Part shown: piece after piece, positions 1 through 8,264 of the stretch | Numbering within the stretch: position 1 is the stretch's first letter | Layout: every line of letters begins with the position of its first letter | NCBI GenBank assembly: GCA_041941305.1 | Contig: JBGTQJ010000001.1 | Coordinates: 248,001-312,000 of the forward strand | Direction of reading: 5' to 3' | Source of the DNA: JANSWP01 sp041941305 | Lineage (GTDB): Bacteria; Bacteroidota; Bacteroidia; Chitinophagales; Saprospiraceae | DNA: 64,000 bases | The notes under the pieces: model-generated | Told to the model about the DNA's origin: nothing | The model's input: the letters and a program-made list of their open reading frames with translations, nothing else | Databases searched by the model: none | Program-made: the position numbers and the translations under genes

Positions 1-22
1 TGGGAATACTGCGAATAATCGG

Positions 23-200
23 GTTACAATGCCCATCTTTTGCAGTGTGGTTGGAAAGTCAAAATAAAACGAAAACTATATACGCCCAGGCATGTTACAA
101 TGCCCATCTTTTGCAGTGTGGTTGGAAAGAGGTTTTGATAGCATAAATTCAAGCCCTGATAATGGTTACAATGCCCATCTTTTGCAGTGTGGTTGGAAAG
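23..200 (-). CRISPR. CRISPR array, three repeats visible, cut by the window edge
   Basis: Three identical 36-base repeats lie at 23-58, 94-129 and 165-200, separated by two unrelated 35-base spacers (59-93 and 130-164). A partial spacer fills 1-22, so the array continues to the left. Read on the minus strand each repeat begins CTTTCCAACC and ends ATTGTAAC, which resembles the usual 5' handle of type III crRNAs (ATTGAAAC-like). This suggests that the array is transcribed leftwards, in the same direction as the cas genes just upstream, with its leader at about 201-456. The direction is inferred from the repeat end and the gene layout. Confidence 0.96.
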
Positions 201-456
201 ACATAAAAATACTAATATGATAGCAATGACAAGGGTTTTAGCCGAAAAATCGAGCGCAAAAAATGATAAGAATATGTTAAAAAAGGACGGAATAACAATC
301 TGTTTTCTACCAAATGATAATAAATCTAATGTTTGAGCGCAAATTAAAAGCATTGATAATCAATGCTTTATTAAAACTTTTTGAAATTTATTCAAGAAAA
401 TCAAATTGGGACGTTGCCTCCAATTCTGGAGTGAATGCCATAACTCAATGTAAAAA
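201..456 (-). promoter_or_regulatory. Probable CRISPR leader region
   Basis: This AT-rich stretch lies between the last visible repeat and the end of the membrane-protein gene. It holds no convincing gene; an open frame that crosses it also runs through the CRISPR repeats and is rejected. If the array is read on the minus strand this is where the leader and promoter must be. No exact TAnnTTTG box was found, so the role rests on position and composition only. Confidence 0.5.
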
Positions 457-969
457 CTAAATCAAGATAACGACGACCAATAAGTAGCCAAAAGCTATTG
501 CCAAACCTGCCAAGGATGCAGCAATCGCCCAATTGAAAAGTCTATATTTTCTAGCAGATATGTCGCTGTGTATCAAAATGCGATCTAACAATTGTTTTTC
601 AAAATATCCGGGCTTCCATTCTTTATCAATCTGGTTTAAATAATCTGTGAACTCCTGGACAGATATTTTGCTCAAATCACTGGCTAATAAAATATTAATG
701 GATGTTTTAACACCATTTTTCCTGAATTTACTGAAGGTATTGGATTTTGGTATTAACGAAACAAAAGAGAATAATAAGGACAAGCCAATTAACAATGCAA
801 TAATCAAGAATATTATTTTGATGTTGGGTAATCCAGCAATATTCTCGAATATACCTAATAAGCCTAAAACAACTGCTCCATTGAATGCAATCAATGCAGC
901 ATGTTTGGCTTCTGCAAATTTGAGCCATTCGTTGATTTCCGATAATATGTATTTGAGTTTTTCTTCCAT
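457..969 (-). CDS. Small membrane protein resembling Pycsar transmembrane effectors (DUF5706-like), last gene of the type III operon
   Basis: This 170-residue protein begins with an amphipathic segment containing INEWLKFAEAKHAALIAFNG (residues 12-31), which resembles the N-terminal signature of the DUF5706 / Pycsar-effector membrane family. Hydrophobic segments lie at about 24-44, 51-72 and 146-169, with a soluble, partly helical stretch between (75-145) that ends in SARKYRLFNWA. It starts three bases after the stop of the CARF-HEPN gene and is the last gene before the CRISPR leader, so it is almost certainly co-transcribed with the csm genes. Proteins of this family are thought to damage the inner membrane when a cyclic nucleotide is made. 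Here the likely trigger is the Cas10 product, but no nucleotide-binding domain can be recognised. The family assignment is from memory of the motif; the effector role is inference. Confidence 0.7.
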   Translation of the reverse strand: MEEKLKYILSEINEWLKFAEAKHAALIAFNGAVVLGLLGIFENIAGLPNIKIIFLIIALLIGLSLLFSFVSLIPKSNTFSKFRKNGVKTSINILLASDLSKISVQEFTDYLNQIDKEWKPGYFEKQLLDRILIHSDISARKYRLFNWAIAASLAGLAIAFGYLLVVVILI

Positions 970-972
970 GAA

Positions 973-2454
973 TTAACTATCTGTTCTCAGGGTTTTTGCA
1001 ATATGGTCGTTAGCAATTTCATAAATATTTTTTTGGTTAACATCCATATTGAAAAAGGTTAGCCAATTTTTAAACATAGTTTCAAGGTTAGGTATTTCAT
1101 TTTTGATATTATTAATGGTAACACCCTTCCCACTGTGAGCAATTTGATTCCTCAACTTGTCGAGCCCTGTTTTGGGTTTCGAATTATTGACAGAACTGTG
1201 AAGCGAAATAAAATCAACAATGAGATTATATAAAAAAGTACTATGAATATTTTGCAAGTTACCTTGGTGATTGGACTTCTTTAAAAATCGAAGTTTTTGA
1301 GAGATACTATCCTTCTCAAGCAAGTTCAAAATACCTTGTTGACTTAGGTTATTTGGCACCCATTTTCTGGATTTAATTTGGCTTCCGTAACCTTGGAAGT
1401 GATGGTTTTTCAAATAATTGGTCGTTAACTTTTCCAAAAAAACTTGTGTGGAAAGAACCCAGTTTGATAATTTGCCCAACCTCCTGTAATAGTCACTAAC
1501 AGTAAGAGCTTCCCAGGCTGTCCAGTATTCTTCAATATTTGGAAAAATGGTTTGCCAATTAGAGTTGTAAAAAGCATCGTGAGAGGCAAAATAATTTTGT
1601 ACTTCAGGATGGTTCCTTCTAAATATTCTAGTAGAATTATGAATGATTTTTTTTGCGTCATCAGTCATCAACAGAATACGTTTTCGGTAAAAATCTAATG
1701 CCCTTAAAGAAGTATCGGATTTTACCGAAAAGTCTGACTTCCTAATATTCCAGGCTGCATCGTAATTGCCTTTGCTAATTAATAGGAGGATATTTTCCTC
1801 ATTGACTATTTTTCGATATTCAACTCGGTGCAATTTTTCCAAAGTACTCTTTTGTGGATCAATAATCCCATTTTCAGTTTGCTCTACCACTTGAAAATAT
1901 TCGTATTGAGATTCCTCTAACAAATACTCAGCAACAATTTTCATGGAAGATTTTTGCTGTGGAGTTCCGCCGGAATCACAAAACATAAGGATAGAATTGG
2001 GGTTTGATTCAAGAATTTCATTTATATAAATCCGATAGGTGGTTAACAAACCGTCAGCTTTATTTACAGCTTTATCAATTTCAATAATATTAATTGCTTC
2101 ATGGGTTATTTGGTAAGCATTTTCAACTGCAATAAGATGTTTAATTATTTCTCCGGCATGCAAAGTGTCATTGTGGGTATGGGATGAATTTTTGACTCCT
2201 GACTGGTTGGAAACAAACAAATAGATTCGGTCTAGTTCTCGATGTTTTTCTATCAAGAGGGTGTTTAGGATATTTAATTGAACATAGTCAAACAGTTTTT
2301 CATTTAATATTTTTTCTGTGGTTTTTAGAAAACTTTCTTGAATAAGGGTTTTACCATCACCAAGGTCATAGGTTTCCTCACCAATAAATTTATTGTCGTG
2401 GTTTTTATAGATCAAGCTTCTGTAACCAATATTAGCGATGAGTATTTTTCCCAT
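973..2454 (-). CDS. csm6: CARF-HEPN ribonuclease, Csm6-like
   Basis: This 493-residue protein has an N-terminal Rossmann-like region with CDSGGTPQQKSSM (about 159-171), matching the ligand-loop motif of CARF domains that sense cyclic oligoadenylate. The C-terminal part carries LRNQIAHSG, a clear HEPN R-x4-H RNase motif (R435 to H440). Csm6 proteins become non-specific RNases when bound to the cyclic oligoadenylate made by Cas10. The middle (about 180-420) is divergent and shows no second catalytic motif. It follows csm5 after 62 bases and is followed by the membrane protein after 3 bases. Csm6 is the best match, though sequence divergence leaves the exact subfamily (Csm6, Csx1 or other CARF-HEPN) open. 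Confidence 0.85.
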   Translation of the reverse strand: MGKILIANIGYRSLIYKNHDNKFIGEETYDLGDGKTLIQESFLKTTEKILNEKLFDYVQLNILNTLLIEKHRELDRIYLFVSNQSGVKNSSHTHNDTLHAGEIIKHLIAVENAYQITHEAINIIEIDKAVNKADGLLTTYRIYINEILESNPNSILMFCDSGGTPQQKSSMKIVAEYLLEESQYEYFQVVEQTENGIIDPQKSTLEKLHRVEYRKIVNEENILLLISKGNYDAAWNIRKSDFSVKSDTSLRALDFYRKRILLMTDDAKKIIHNSTRIFRRNHPEVQNYFASHDAFYNSNWQTIFPNIEEYWTAWEALTVSDYYRRLGKLSNWVLSTQVFLEKLTTNYLKNHHFQGYGSQIKSRKWVPNNLSQQGILNLLEKDSISQKLRFLKKSNHQGNLQNIHSTFLYNLIVDFISLHSSVNNSKPKTGLDKLRNQIAHSGKGVTINNIKNEIPNLETMFKNWLTFFNMDVNQKNIYEIANDHIAKTLRTDS

Positions 2455-2516
2455 TAAATATTAATTTTATACTTTATTTAGTTAGTTAGAAACTGAAGAG
2501 TAAAAGAATACAGCCG

Positions 2517-3659
2517 TTATCCCAATTTTATAAATCCAAAGGGATAAAAAGAGGGATTTCCATTTTGCAATTCGAACGCGAATCGCCTTGTTTTTTTACC
2601 TTTTTTGTTACCAATTCTCCATTCTGTTAGAGTATCCTGATGATGTTCAAATTGCCAATCACCTGAAATTCCATGAAATCCAACACCTGAACCTAAGCGC
2701 AAAAAACAGGAGCTGTTGTCTTCAGGAATTGTATTGATTAAGTCTTTCATATAATTTGTGATAGCATCTGTATAGGTTGTTCGATGAGACTCAGGATAAC
2801 AAAGGAATTCTATTTCGCGTGTTAGATGAGTCTTGGTAAATTCATTGATAAGCGAAAAAAGGTTTTTTAGCGGACCTTTCGTGAAAAGTAGTTTCGTATT
2901 TGGAGGCAAAGACCTTCTTGCTTGCTTTAGTACATTTAAAAGACCCTCTGCGAAATCTATTCGAATTTTGGATTTTGCTCTTGGGCTTAGTATCTCGTAA
3001 TAGGTGGTGAATTGTTCTTCATCAAACTCAGGCACACTTCCTTTTCTATCATGTTTCCATGTCATAGCCAGCTCTTCACCACGACTCAAAACTTTGGTAT
3101 TAATTATTGTCAAATCCTTACTTGTCCATTCAGCATCATAAATCCTTAATAAACGCATCAGGTTATTTTGGATTTTTCCAAATGCTTCTTGTTGTATGTT
3201 CCACCACCTTTCTCCACGAAACTGGATTTTTGGATTTTTTTCAAGATGATGAAATAATACTGAACGAATTGAACCTTTTAAAGAACTCCCTGGAAGGATA
3301 GGATTTCCTCTTCCATTTTTTACCATCATTTTTAAATCACTGGAATCTTTTCCACTGACTGGAAAACTTCTCTCTTGACAGACCTCTGAAATGGAAATCC
3401 CTAATTCTTCTTTTAGATAGGAATATAATCGAATCTCCCCCATAGCCAATCTGTCAGCAAAGGTGGCAATATCCACCTTATGAGTTCGGAGTGTTTTGAA
3501 TAATTTTTTTTCCTGTACAATCCAAAGGCTACCATCTTCCCAAAAGAAATCAAAGCCTGCCTTTAGATTTTTCTCAGAAGCACCACCAATATGAACTGGC
3601 GATACCACTTCGACAGGTACTTCAAAAAAATTATTATTGATATTCTTTTTGTTGGTCAT
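2517..3659 (-). CDS. csm5: Type III-A effector subunit Csm5
   Basis: This 380-residue RAMP protein starts with a ferredoxin-like strand and VVSPVHIGGAS (about 18-28). It has the RAMP glycine-rich segment GNPILPGSSLKGSIRSVLF at about 118-136, both typical of Csm5. In Csm complexes Csm5 caps the 3' end of the crRNA backbone and helps crRNA trimming. It begins two bases after csm4 stops and lies in the usual csm2-3-4-5 order. The length is normal for the family, and no frameshift or missing block is apparent. Confidence 0.92.
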   Translation of the reverse strand: MTNKKNINNNFFEVPVEVVSPVHIGGASEKNLKAGFDFFWEDGSLWIVQEKKLFKTLRTHKVDIATFADRLAMGEIRLYSYLKEELGISISEVCQERSFPVSGKDSSDLKMMVKNGRGNPILPGSSLKGSIRSVLFHHLEKNPKIQFRGERWWNIQQEAFGKIQNNLMRLLRIYDAEWTSKDLTIINTKVLSRGEELAMTWKHDRKGSVPEFDEEQFTTYYEILSPRAKSKIRIDFAEGLLNVLKQARRSLPPNTKLLFTKGPLKNLFSLINEFTKTHLTREIEFLCYPESHRTTYTDAITNYMKDLINTIPEDNSSCFLRLGSGVGFHGISGDWQFEHHQDTLTEWRIGNKKGKKTRRFAFELQNGNPSFYPFGFIKLG

Positions 3660-3661
3660 GG

Positions 3662-4702
3662 TTAAAATGATATTGGGACAAAGAAGCTTTTCCCTGTTCT
3701 AAAAATGGGATGATAATTTTTGTATCCCTTAAATATTTTTGGCATCAAATCTACTGTTGCACCCGGGTTTTCATGAAAACTGTTGCCCGCAAAAACACTG
3801 CCCTCTCGAAACATAAAAACCGAATTCTTTTTCAAGGTCAAATAAGGCTCTGTTGTAATCCAGCCACCACGCCTTAAGAGATAGTATCCTACATTTTCTC
3901 CTTTCAATATTTCCTTTAGTTGACTTTGGCTTTGAGGAATGAATAGTGAAAGGTTGAGGTGGTAATCCGATGAGTTTTCAAATAACATATCGAATTTATT
4001 CAATGTTTCTGTGTCATTTTCTTCTATTAATTCAAAGGTCCCATTTCCATAGGTTCGATCACTCCCAATTCCTTCTTCTGATAAAAAGTCTAAAGCAGTT
4101 CGGACAGCTTCGTAATTTTCCCCTTCGAATAAAAAATAAAGTCCACTTCCCTTCTTGAAATTCAGTCGCTCCATGTAGTGAATGTCAGGATCTTCTCCGT
4201 CTATTCTTGGGACACTCACCTTCGGTTCTACTTGCCCCTGAATGAATGAAACGTCGATTTTGGAAGTAGAAAGATAGATCTCCTGAATATCTTCCATTAT
4301 TGGTTCTATCCCTTGACTTGTTGAAACATGACTTGGGAAATAGTCCAAATCAAGCCATTCTATTTCTTTCAACACTTTATCAATATTTGGAATTTGACTG
4401 CGCCGATCTAAACTAATATGGAATTGTTTAAAAGGACGAGGCAAGAAATAAACAATGCCAGTTTCGGTTACGGTGAATGGAAAAGCAGAGGATATTTTAA
4501 AATTTGGTCCGACTGGAATACTTAGATCCTGCAGGATATCTTCCATGCCCAAAACAGCCCATGCATTAATAATGGCTGCATAAAGCGTATCAGAATGTAA
4601 TCGACGGGTACTTTCGGCGAAATCATCCCGAACATTGCCCAAATGCAATGGGGCATCAAACACCATTCTGAAAAGCTTAATCTGCCTCATCGGTGATAGC
4701 AT
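3662..4702 (-). CDS. csm4: Type III-A effector subunit Csm4
   Basis: This 346-residue RAMP protein has an N-terminal APLHLGNVRDDFAESTRRLHSDTLYAAI block (key features: LHLG, then the H-S-D-T-L loop) that is characteristic of Csm4, and a GIGSDRTYGNGTF glycine-rich loop at about 211-223. Csm4 binds the 5' handle of the crRNA together with Cas10. The frame overlaps the 3' end of csm3 by 26 bases. A second ATG four codons in (4690) would give a shorter overlap, and either start is possible. Overlap and order indicate translational coupling in the csm operon. Confidence 0.92.
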   Translation of the reverse strand: MLSPMRQIKLFRMVFDAPLHLGNVRDDFAESTRRLHSDTLYAAIINAWAVLGMEDILQDLSIPVGPNFKISSAFPFTVTETGIVYFLPRPFKQFHISLDRRSQIPNIDKVLKEIEWLDLDYFPSHVSTSQGIEPIMEDIQEIYLSTSKIDVSFIQGQVEPKVSVPRIDGEDPDIHYMERLNFKKGSGLYFLFEGENYEAVRTALDFLSEEGIGSDRTYGNGTFELIEENDTETLNKFDMLFENSSDYHLNLSLFIPQSQSQLKEILKGENVGYYLLRRGGWITTEPYLTLKKNSVFMFREGSVFAGNSFHENPGATVDLMPKIFKGYKNYHPIFRTGKSFFVPISF

Positions 4703-5402
4703 TTTCTATGGTTTCGTAAGTGGAAAAAACTTTTTCTTCAATTTTGTCCTTATTTAATTCAATTCTAACATGCCCTGAACCTCTAGAGCCTCCTCCACCT
4801 AGATAATCACTGTTTAATAGGTCTATTCCTTCATCTAACAATTTCATAAATTCTGTTTCATTATCTTGTGCTTCCTGGGGTGTTTTACCAAAAACATTGA
4901 TGACAAATTCTATATTAAATTTTGCTCCTGCTGGAACTCTTTCCTGACTACGCACCCCCGATCCTGCTACAGTTCCAGTTACCCTGTCAATGGAGTTCTC
5001 ATATTTTTGCTCTGTAAAAGGCATATCTGTAAATGGAGAATTCTCTAATGCTTTCACAGAATCTTTAGATAAATAACTGTCCCGAACAATTAATCTGGAA
5101 GCATGAGCAGGGTATTGGATTTTACCGTTCACTTTTTCACCATCTTGTGCTCCAAACAACCTTGCTATCTTTGCATTTGGACCATTTTCAAATCCTAATT
5201 CCCCATAAACTTGTTGGAGCAAACATCTAATTTTCCCCTTTAAAGAACTTCCCGGAACATAAGGTTGGTTTTGACGTAACGCTGCTCTAATAACAGGACC
5301 ATCTAATCCTCCAATTTCAACATTATCTTTAGAGTCTCCAATATGAAGTCCTGATATGCATTCCAAGACTCCATTATATTTTATTTTTTTATACAATTTC
5401 AT
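4677..5402 (-). CDS. csm3: Type III-A backbone and slicer subunit Csm3
   Basis: This 241-residue protein is a clear Csm3: SGLHIGDSKDNVEIGGLDG near the N-terminus, then PYVPGSSLKGKIRCLLQ at about 48-64 and the C-terminal SDYLGGGGSRGSGHVRI block. Csm3 subunits form the filament that grips the crRNA and cut the target RNA every six bases. The catalytic aspartate falls at D34 (in GGLDG), equivalent to D33 of the Streptococcus enzyme, so RNA slicing should be active. It starts 22 bases after csm2. Confidence 0.95.
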   Translation of the reverse strand: MKLYKKIKYNGVLECISGLHIGDSKDNVEIGGLDGPVIRAALRQNQPYVPGSSLKGKIRCLLQQVYGELGFENGPNAKIARLFGAQDGEKVNGKIQYPAHASRLIVRDSYLSKDSVKALENSPFTDMPFTEQKYENSIDRVTGTVAGSGVRSQERVPAGAKFNIEFVINVFGKTPQEAQDNETEFMKLLDEGIDLLNSDYLGGGGSRGSGHVRIELNKDKIEEKVFSTYETIENAITDEAD

Positions 5403-5424
5403 GATTAATATGATTTATTTTATT

Positions 5425-5919
5425 CTATGAGTTTACTTCTCTGGCTTTATGATACGCAACAATGGCTTCATATATTCTGACGAAATTTTCAAATTGATTC
5501 TTAGCTTTTTTTGGCTTTTTTACCTTGATTGCATCTAATGCTACTGCAAGTTCAGTATAGAAATGACCAATTTTCGTTTTCTTTTTAGCTTCATCTCTTG
5601 CTACTGCATATGCCAATTTGGGTTTTAGCATTAGAATTGAATGCTTTTCTTTTTTAAACTCACGTGAAATCTGGATTCTTTTTATTTCTCCAAAAAATCG
5701 CCTTAATTGCGTTGTTGTTAATGGTTTAGAATCTTTTGTTTCACGGGCAAGGAAATCCCCAAAGCCTTGAGCCCAATTGATAGTTTCTTTTGTAATTTCC
5801 TTTAACCAATCAGTATCAAATGTGGGCCCTTGAGTATTGAAATATTTTTCGATATCATTCCAATCACGATCGAAATCAACAGATTCAATAAGCCATTTTT
5901 GTTTTTTTACCTCTGACAT
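5425..5919 (-). CDS. csm2: Type III-A small subunit Csm2
   Basis: This small helical protein (164 residues) has the Csm2 core: LTTTQLRRFFGEIKRI, then LKPKLAYAVAR and a C-terminal FENFVRIYEAIVAYHK helix. Csm2 forms the inner filament that sits along the target RNA. The open frame extends 17 codons further upstream, but that part overlaps the end of cas10. The internal ATG giving MSEVKKQK, 11 bases after the cas10 stop, is the better start. Confidence 0.92.
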   Translation of the reverse strand: MSEVKKQKWLIESVDFDRDWNDIEKYFNTQGPTFDTDWLKEITKETINWAQGFGDFLARETKDSKPLTTTQLRRFFGEIKRIQISREFKKEKHSILMLKPKLAYAVARDEAKKKTKIGHFYTELAVALDAIKVKKPKKAKNQFENFVRIYEAIVAYHKAREVNS

Positions 5920-5930
5920 ATTATTTAGAA

Positions 5931-8249
5931 TTATCGTGAATAATAATCCGCCAACTGCCCTGCTAAACAAAACAAGTCTAGCATTCGAGAGGCACTTGGA
6001 GATTTGTGTTCCAATTCTTTATGTTGAAAATGAGTACTAACAATCGCTTTTTTGGTGGCATTGATAAAAGTCTTGTCAGCTCCTTCTTTAGCATTGGATT
6101 CATATCTGCTTAGATTATAAGCAGATTGCCAAATCCAATCAAGTTTATTGGCATTCTTCAAGGTTTTATACACAAATAGTTTGTAAATAAATCCTTTTGT
6201 AATGGTTTGATTTTCAAGCAATGATTTGAGTCTTTTTGCCAATTGAATTACAAAATCAAATTCATTTGAAAATTCACCATCTTCAGACCAATTCAATGTA
6301 AGTCCAAAAAGGTGTATGGCATTTTTATCTGGTATTTCAAATCCTGACAGTTTATAGTTAGGATTCAGTTTTCGATTTAAGAAATGTTTTGCTTCCTCAA
6401 GTGCATCTTTTGCCATAGATGCTGCTTTAGAGATAGGGAACTTGGGATTCACCAATATCAACCCTGCTGATATAGTCAAAATATCATCCCCGCCAACATA
6501 CTTTCGGAATTTGGTTCTAAGTCCTTTAGTAAAACCAATCAGCTCCTTCCACCTCCCTAGGATGAATAAATCGTCTCCTCCTCCGTAAATGATATTAATG
6601 CGACTGCGAAAAGCTTTTTCTGTCCGCAATGAATTCAAGTAGGCACTAAAGAACCAATCCAACTGTTCAGACAAAGCAGAATACTGGGCAAAAGTGGCGT
6701 ATTCGTTGGAGTGATTTTGGACAAAAGTTTGCCCCAAATTGTCAATATCCATTCTCAATATACCCAGCTTATTGAAACCCGATATTCCCTCGTCAGGCAT
6801 AGCAATTTCATTATGGGGCAGGATGTCCCCTTTTTTTTCGCCAGAAGAAAATTCGGCTACCTTATTCCCCCCAATGAAAATATATTGATCCTCCTCGTTT
6901 TTATAAGTTGGATTGATTCTAAGATAGGTATAACCATCTAATTTTTCTTCTATCTTATTAGTCTTTAATAATCGATAGAAAAAACCTAATTCAATGGGAT
7001 TAACCCAGTCATTGTAATCCTCCGGCTCAATTTCTGTTACCACGAGGAAATTAGCTCTTCTCAGGTCTCGTCCAAATCGGATTTGCTTTTGGACTTCTAT
7101 ATGTACAGGGATTTCCTCTCCCTCGTCGTTAATTTTCATTCTGTCCGTAGTTGGACGCCCGGTAACTGCACAAGGTTCTGTGCCTTCTTCATTATATTCC
7201 ACATCCAATCCACCTCGAAAGAATTCATCAAAAAATGAGTTCTCAATATTCTCAGAAACCATCAAATCCTTCAATTTCAGTTGTTTCTTCCTTGACGCCT
7301 TAAGCGTAACTGCTTTCCATAGGTCACCCAATCCCGTTATTTCCAAATCATTAAGCTTATCTTCGGTATGGATTCTGTGGTTGTTGTCAACATTTAGATT
7401 GAAGGAAATATAGTCCAGACACAAGTATATTTTCTCTTGTTGCTCTTCCCATAAGTTCTCAGTAAGAGTTATTTCTAAATCCTTTAATGTTTCCACAACT
7501 TGAGAAGTATTGGGCAACAAAAAGTAGAATTTCCCACCAGTGGAATAAATTAGGTTGGCAGTAGTAATATCCAAATCTTTAATGCATTTTCTGACAATAG
7601 CATCAAAAAGAAGCTGAAGATAAAAGGAACGTCCCTTTAGGCTTTGTGCAGCTTTATTAGAATGAATGTCATAAATGAAGTCTTGAATGCCTGATAAGTC
7701 ACCACAAAGCAAAATGAAAGGATAGTCTGAACTTTTATTTTGAGCATGCAGACAATGAGCCCAGGCAGCTTTTGACTTTAAATGTTCGAAAACACTCAAC
7801 GTATCAGGCGCTTTAAAAGATTTTATACACCAGGCATATCTTTTAAAAATAGAAAATAATTGTTGACCAAATGATTTTGCACTTAAATTGCTTGATGAAT
7901 CATTTAGTAACCTGTCGATCTTCTCTTTTATAGAATTAATTAAACCCGATTCAGACGATTCATCTTCAGGATCTGGTAAATTTTCGTCACCAATATTCCG
8001 AGGAAAATGACCATAGTATGAATTTTGTTGTGTATAGCCTTTTATAAATGGAATAGCTGATTTTACATATAGACTATTGGATTTTTGATCCTTTAGGGAA
8101 ACGAATTTATCCGCTTTTTCCAAAAGGGCATCAATATCTTCCTTTGTATCTTCCTCCAACTCTAATCCAAAATTTGGTTCAAAGCCAAGATCAATCTTGA
8201 AGAAATCATTGTTTGTCAGACTTAGTAAAAATAATGTGTCTTTATCCAC
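5931..8249 (-). CDS. cas10: Cas10/Csm1 with an intact GGDD cyclase and no recognisable HD domain
   Basis: This 772-residue protein is the large subunit of the Csm complex. The first palm domain is marked by GDLSGIQDFIYDI (about 183-195) and STGGKFYFLLPN, a degenerate zinc-knuckle region by CAVTGRP (about 360-366), and the second palm by RMDIDNLGQ (about 499-507) and GGGDDLFIL, with GGDD at about 557-560. GGDD makes cyclic oligoadenylate from ATP when target RNA is bound. The N-terminus runs MDKDTLFLLSL then TNNDFFKID where other Csm1 proteins carry LLHDIGKF, and reaches KADKFVSLKD (the ADKLSSGER-like segment) at residue 46. The roughly 100-residue HD DNase is therefore missing or reduced to a remnant. 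The preceding gene ends 15 bases away, so no separate HD frame is present. Confidence 0.93.
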   Translation of the reverse strand: MDKDTLFLLSLTNNDFFKIDLGFEPNFGLELEEDTKEDIDALLEKADKFVSLKDQKSNSLYVKSAIPFIKGYTQQNSYYGHFPRNIGDENLPDPEDESSESGLINSIKEKIDRLLNDSSSNLSAKSFGQQLFSIFKRYAWCIKSFKAPDTLSVFEHLKSKAAWAHCLHAQNKSSDYPFILLCGDLSGIQDFIYDIHSNKAAQSLKGRSFYLQLLFDAIVRKCIKDLDITTANLIYSTGGKFYFLLPNTSQVVETLKDLEITLTENLWEEQQEKIYLCLDYISFNLNVDNNHRIHTEDKLNDLEITGLGDLWKAVTLKASRKKQLKLKDLMVSENIENSFFDEFFRGGLDVEYNEEGTEPCAVTGRPTTDRMKINDEGEEIPVHIEVQKQIRFGRDLRRANFLVVTEIEPEDYNDWVNPIELGFFYRLLKTNKIEEKLDGYTYLRINPTYKNEEDQYIFIGGNKVAEFSSGEKKGDILPHNEIAMPDEGISGFNKLGILRMDIDNLGQTFVQNHSNEYATFAQYSALSEQLDWFFSAYLNSLRTEKAFRSRINIIYGGGDDLFILGRWKELIGFTKGLRTKFRKYVGGDDILTISAGLILVNPKFPISKAASMAKDALEEAKHFLNRKLNPNYKLSGFEIPDKNAIHLFGLTLNWSEDGEFSNEFDFVIQLAKRLKSLLENQTITKGFIYKLFVYKTLKNANKLDWIWQSAYNLSRYESNAKEGADKTFINATKKAIVSTHFQHKELEHKSPSASRMLDLFCLAGQLADYYSR

Positions 8250-8264
8250 GGGGTTAAAATATTT

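Noticed and set aside
24..353. 109-residue open frame on the minus strand
   Set aside because: It runs through all three CRISPR repeats and the leader; the repeated phrase in its translation is the repeat itself.
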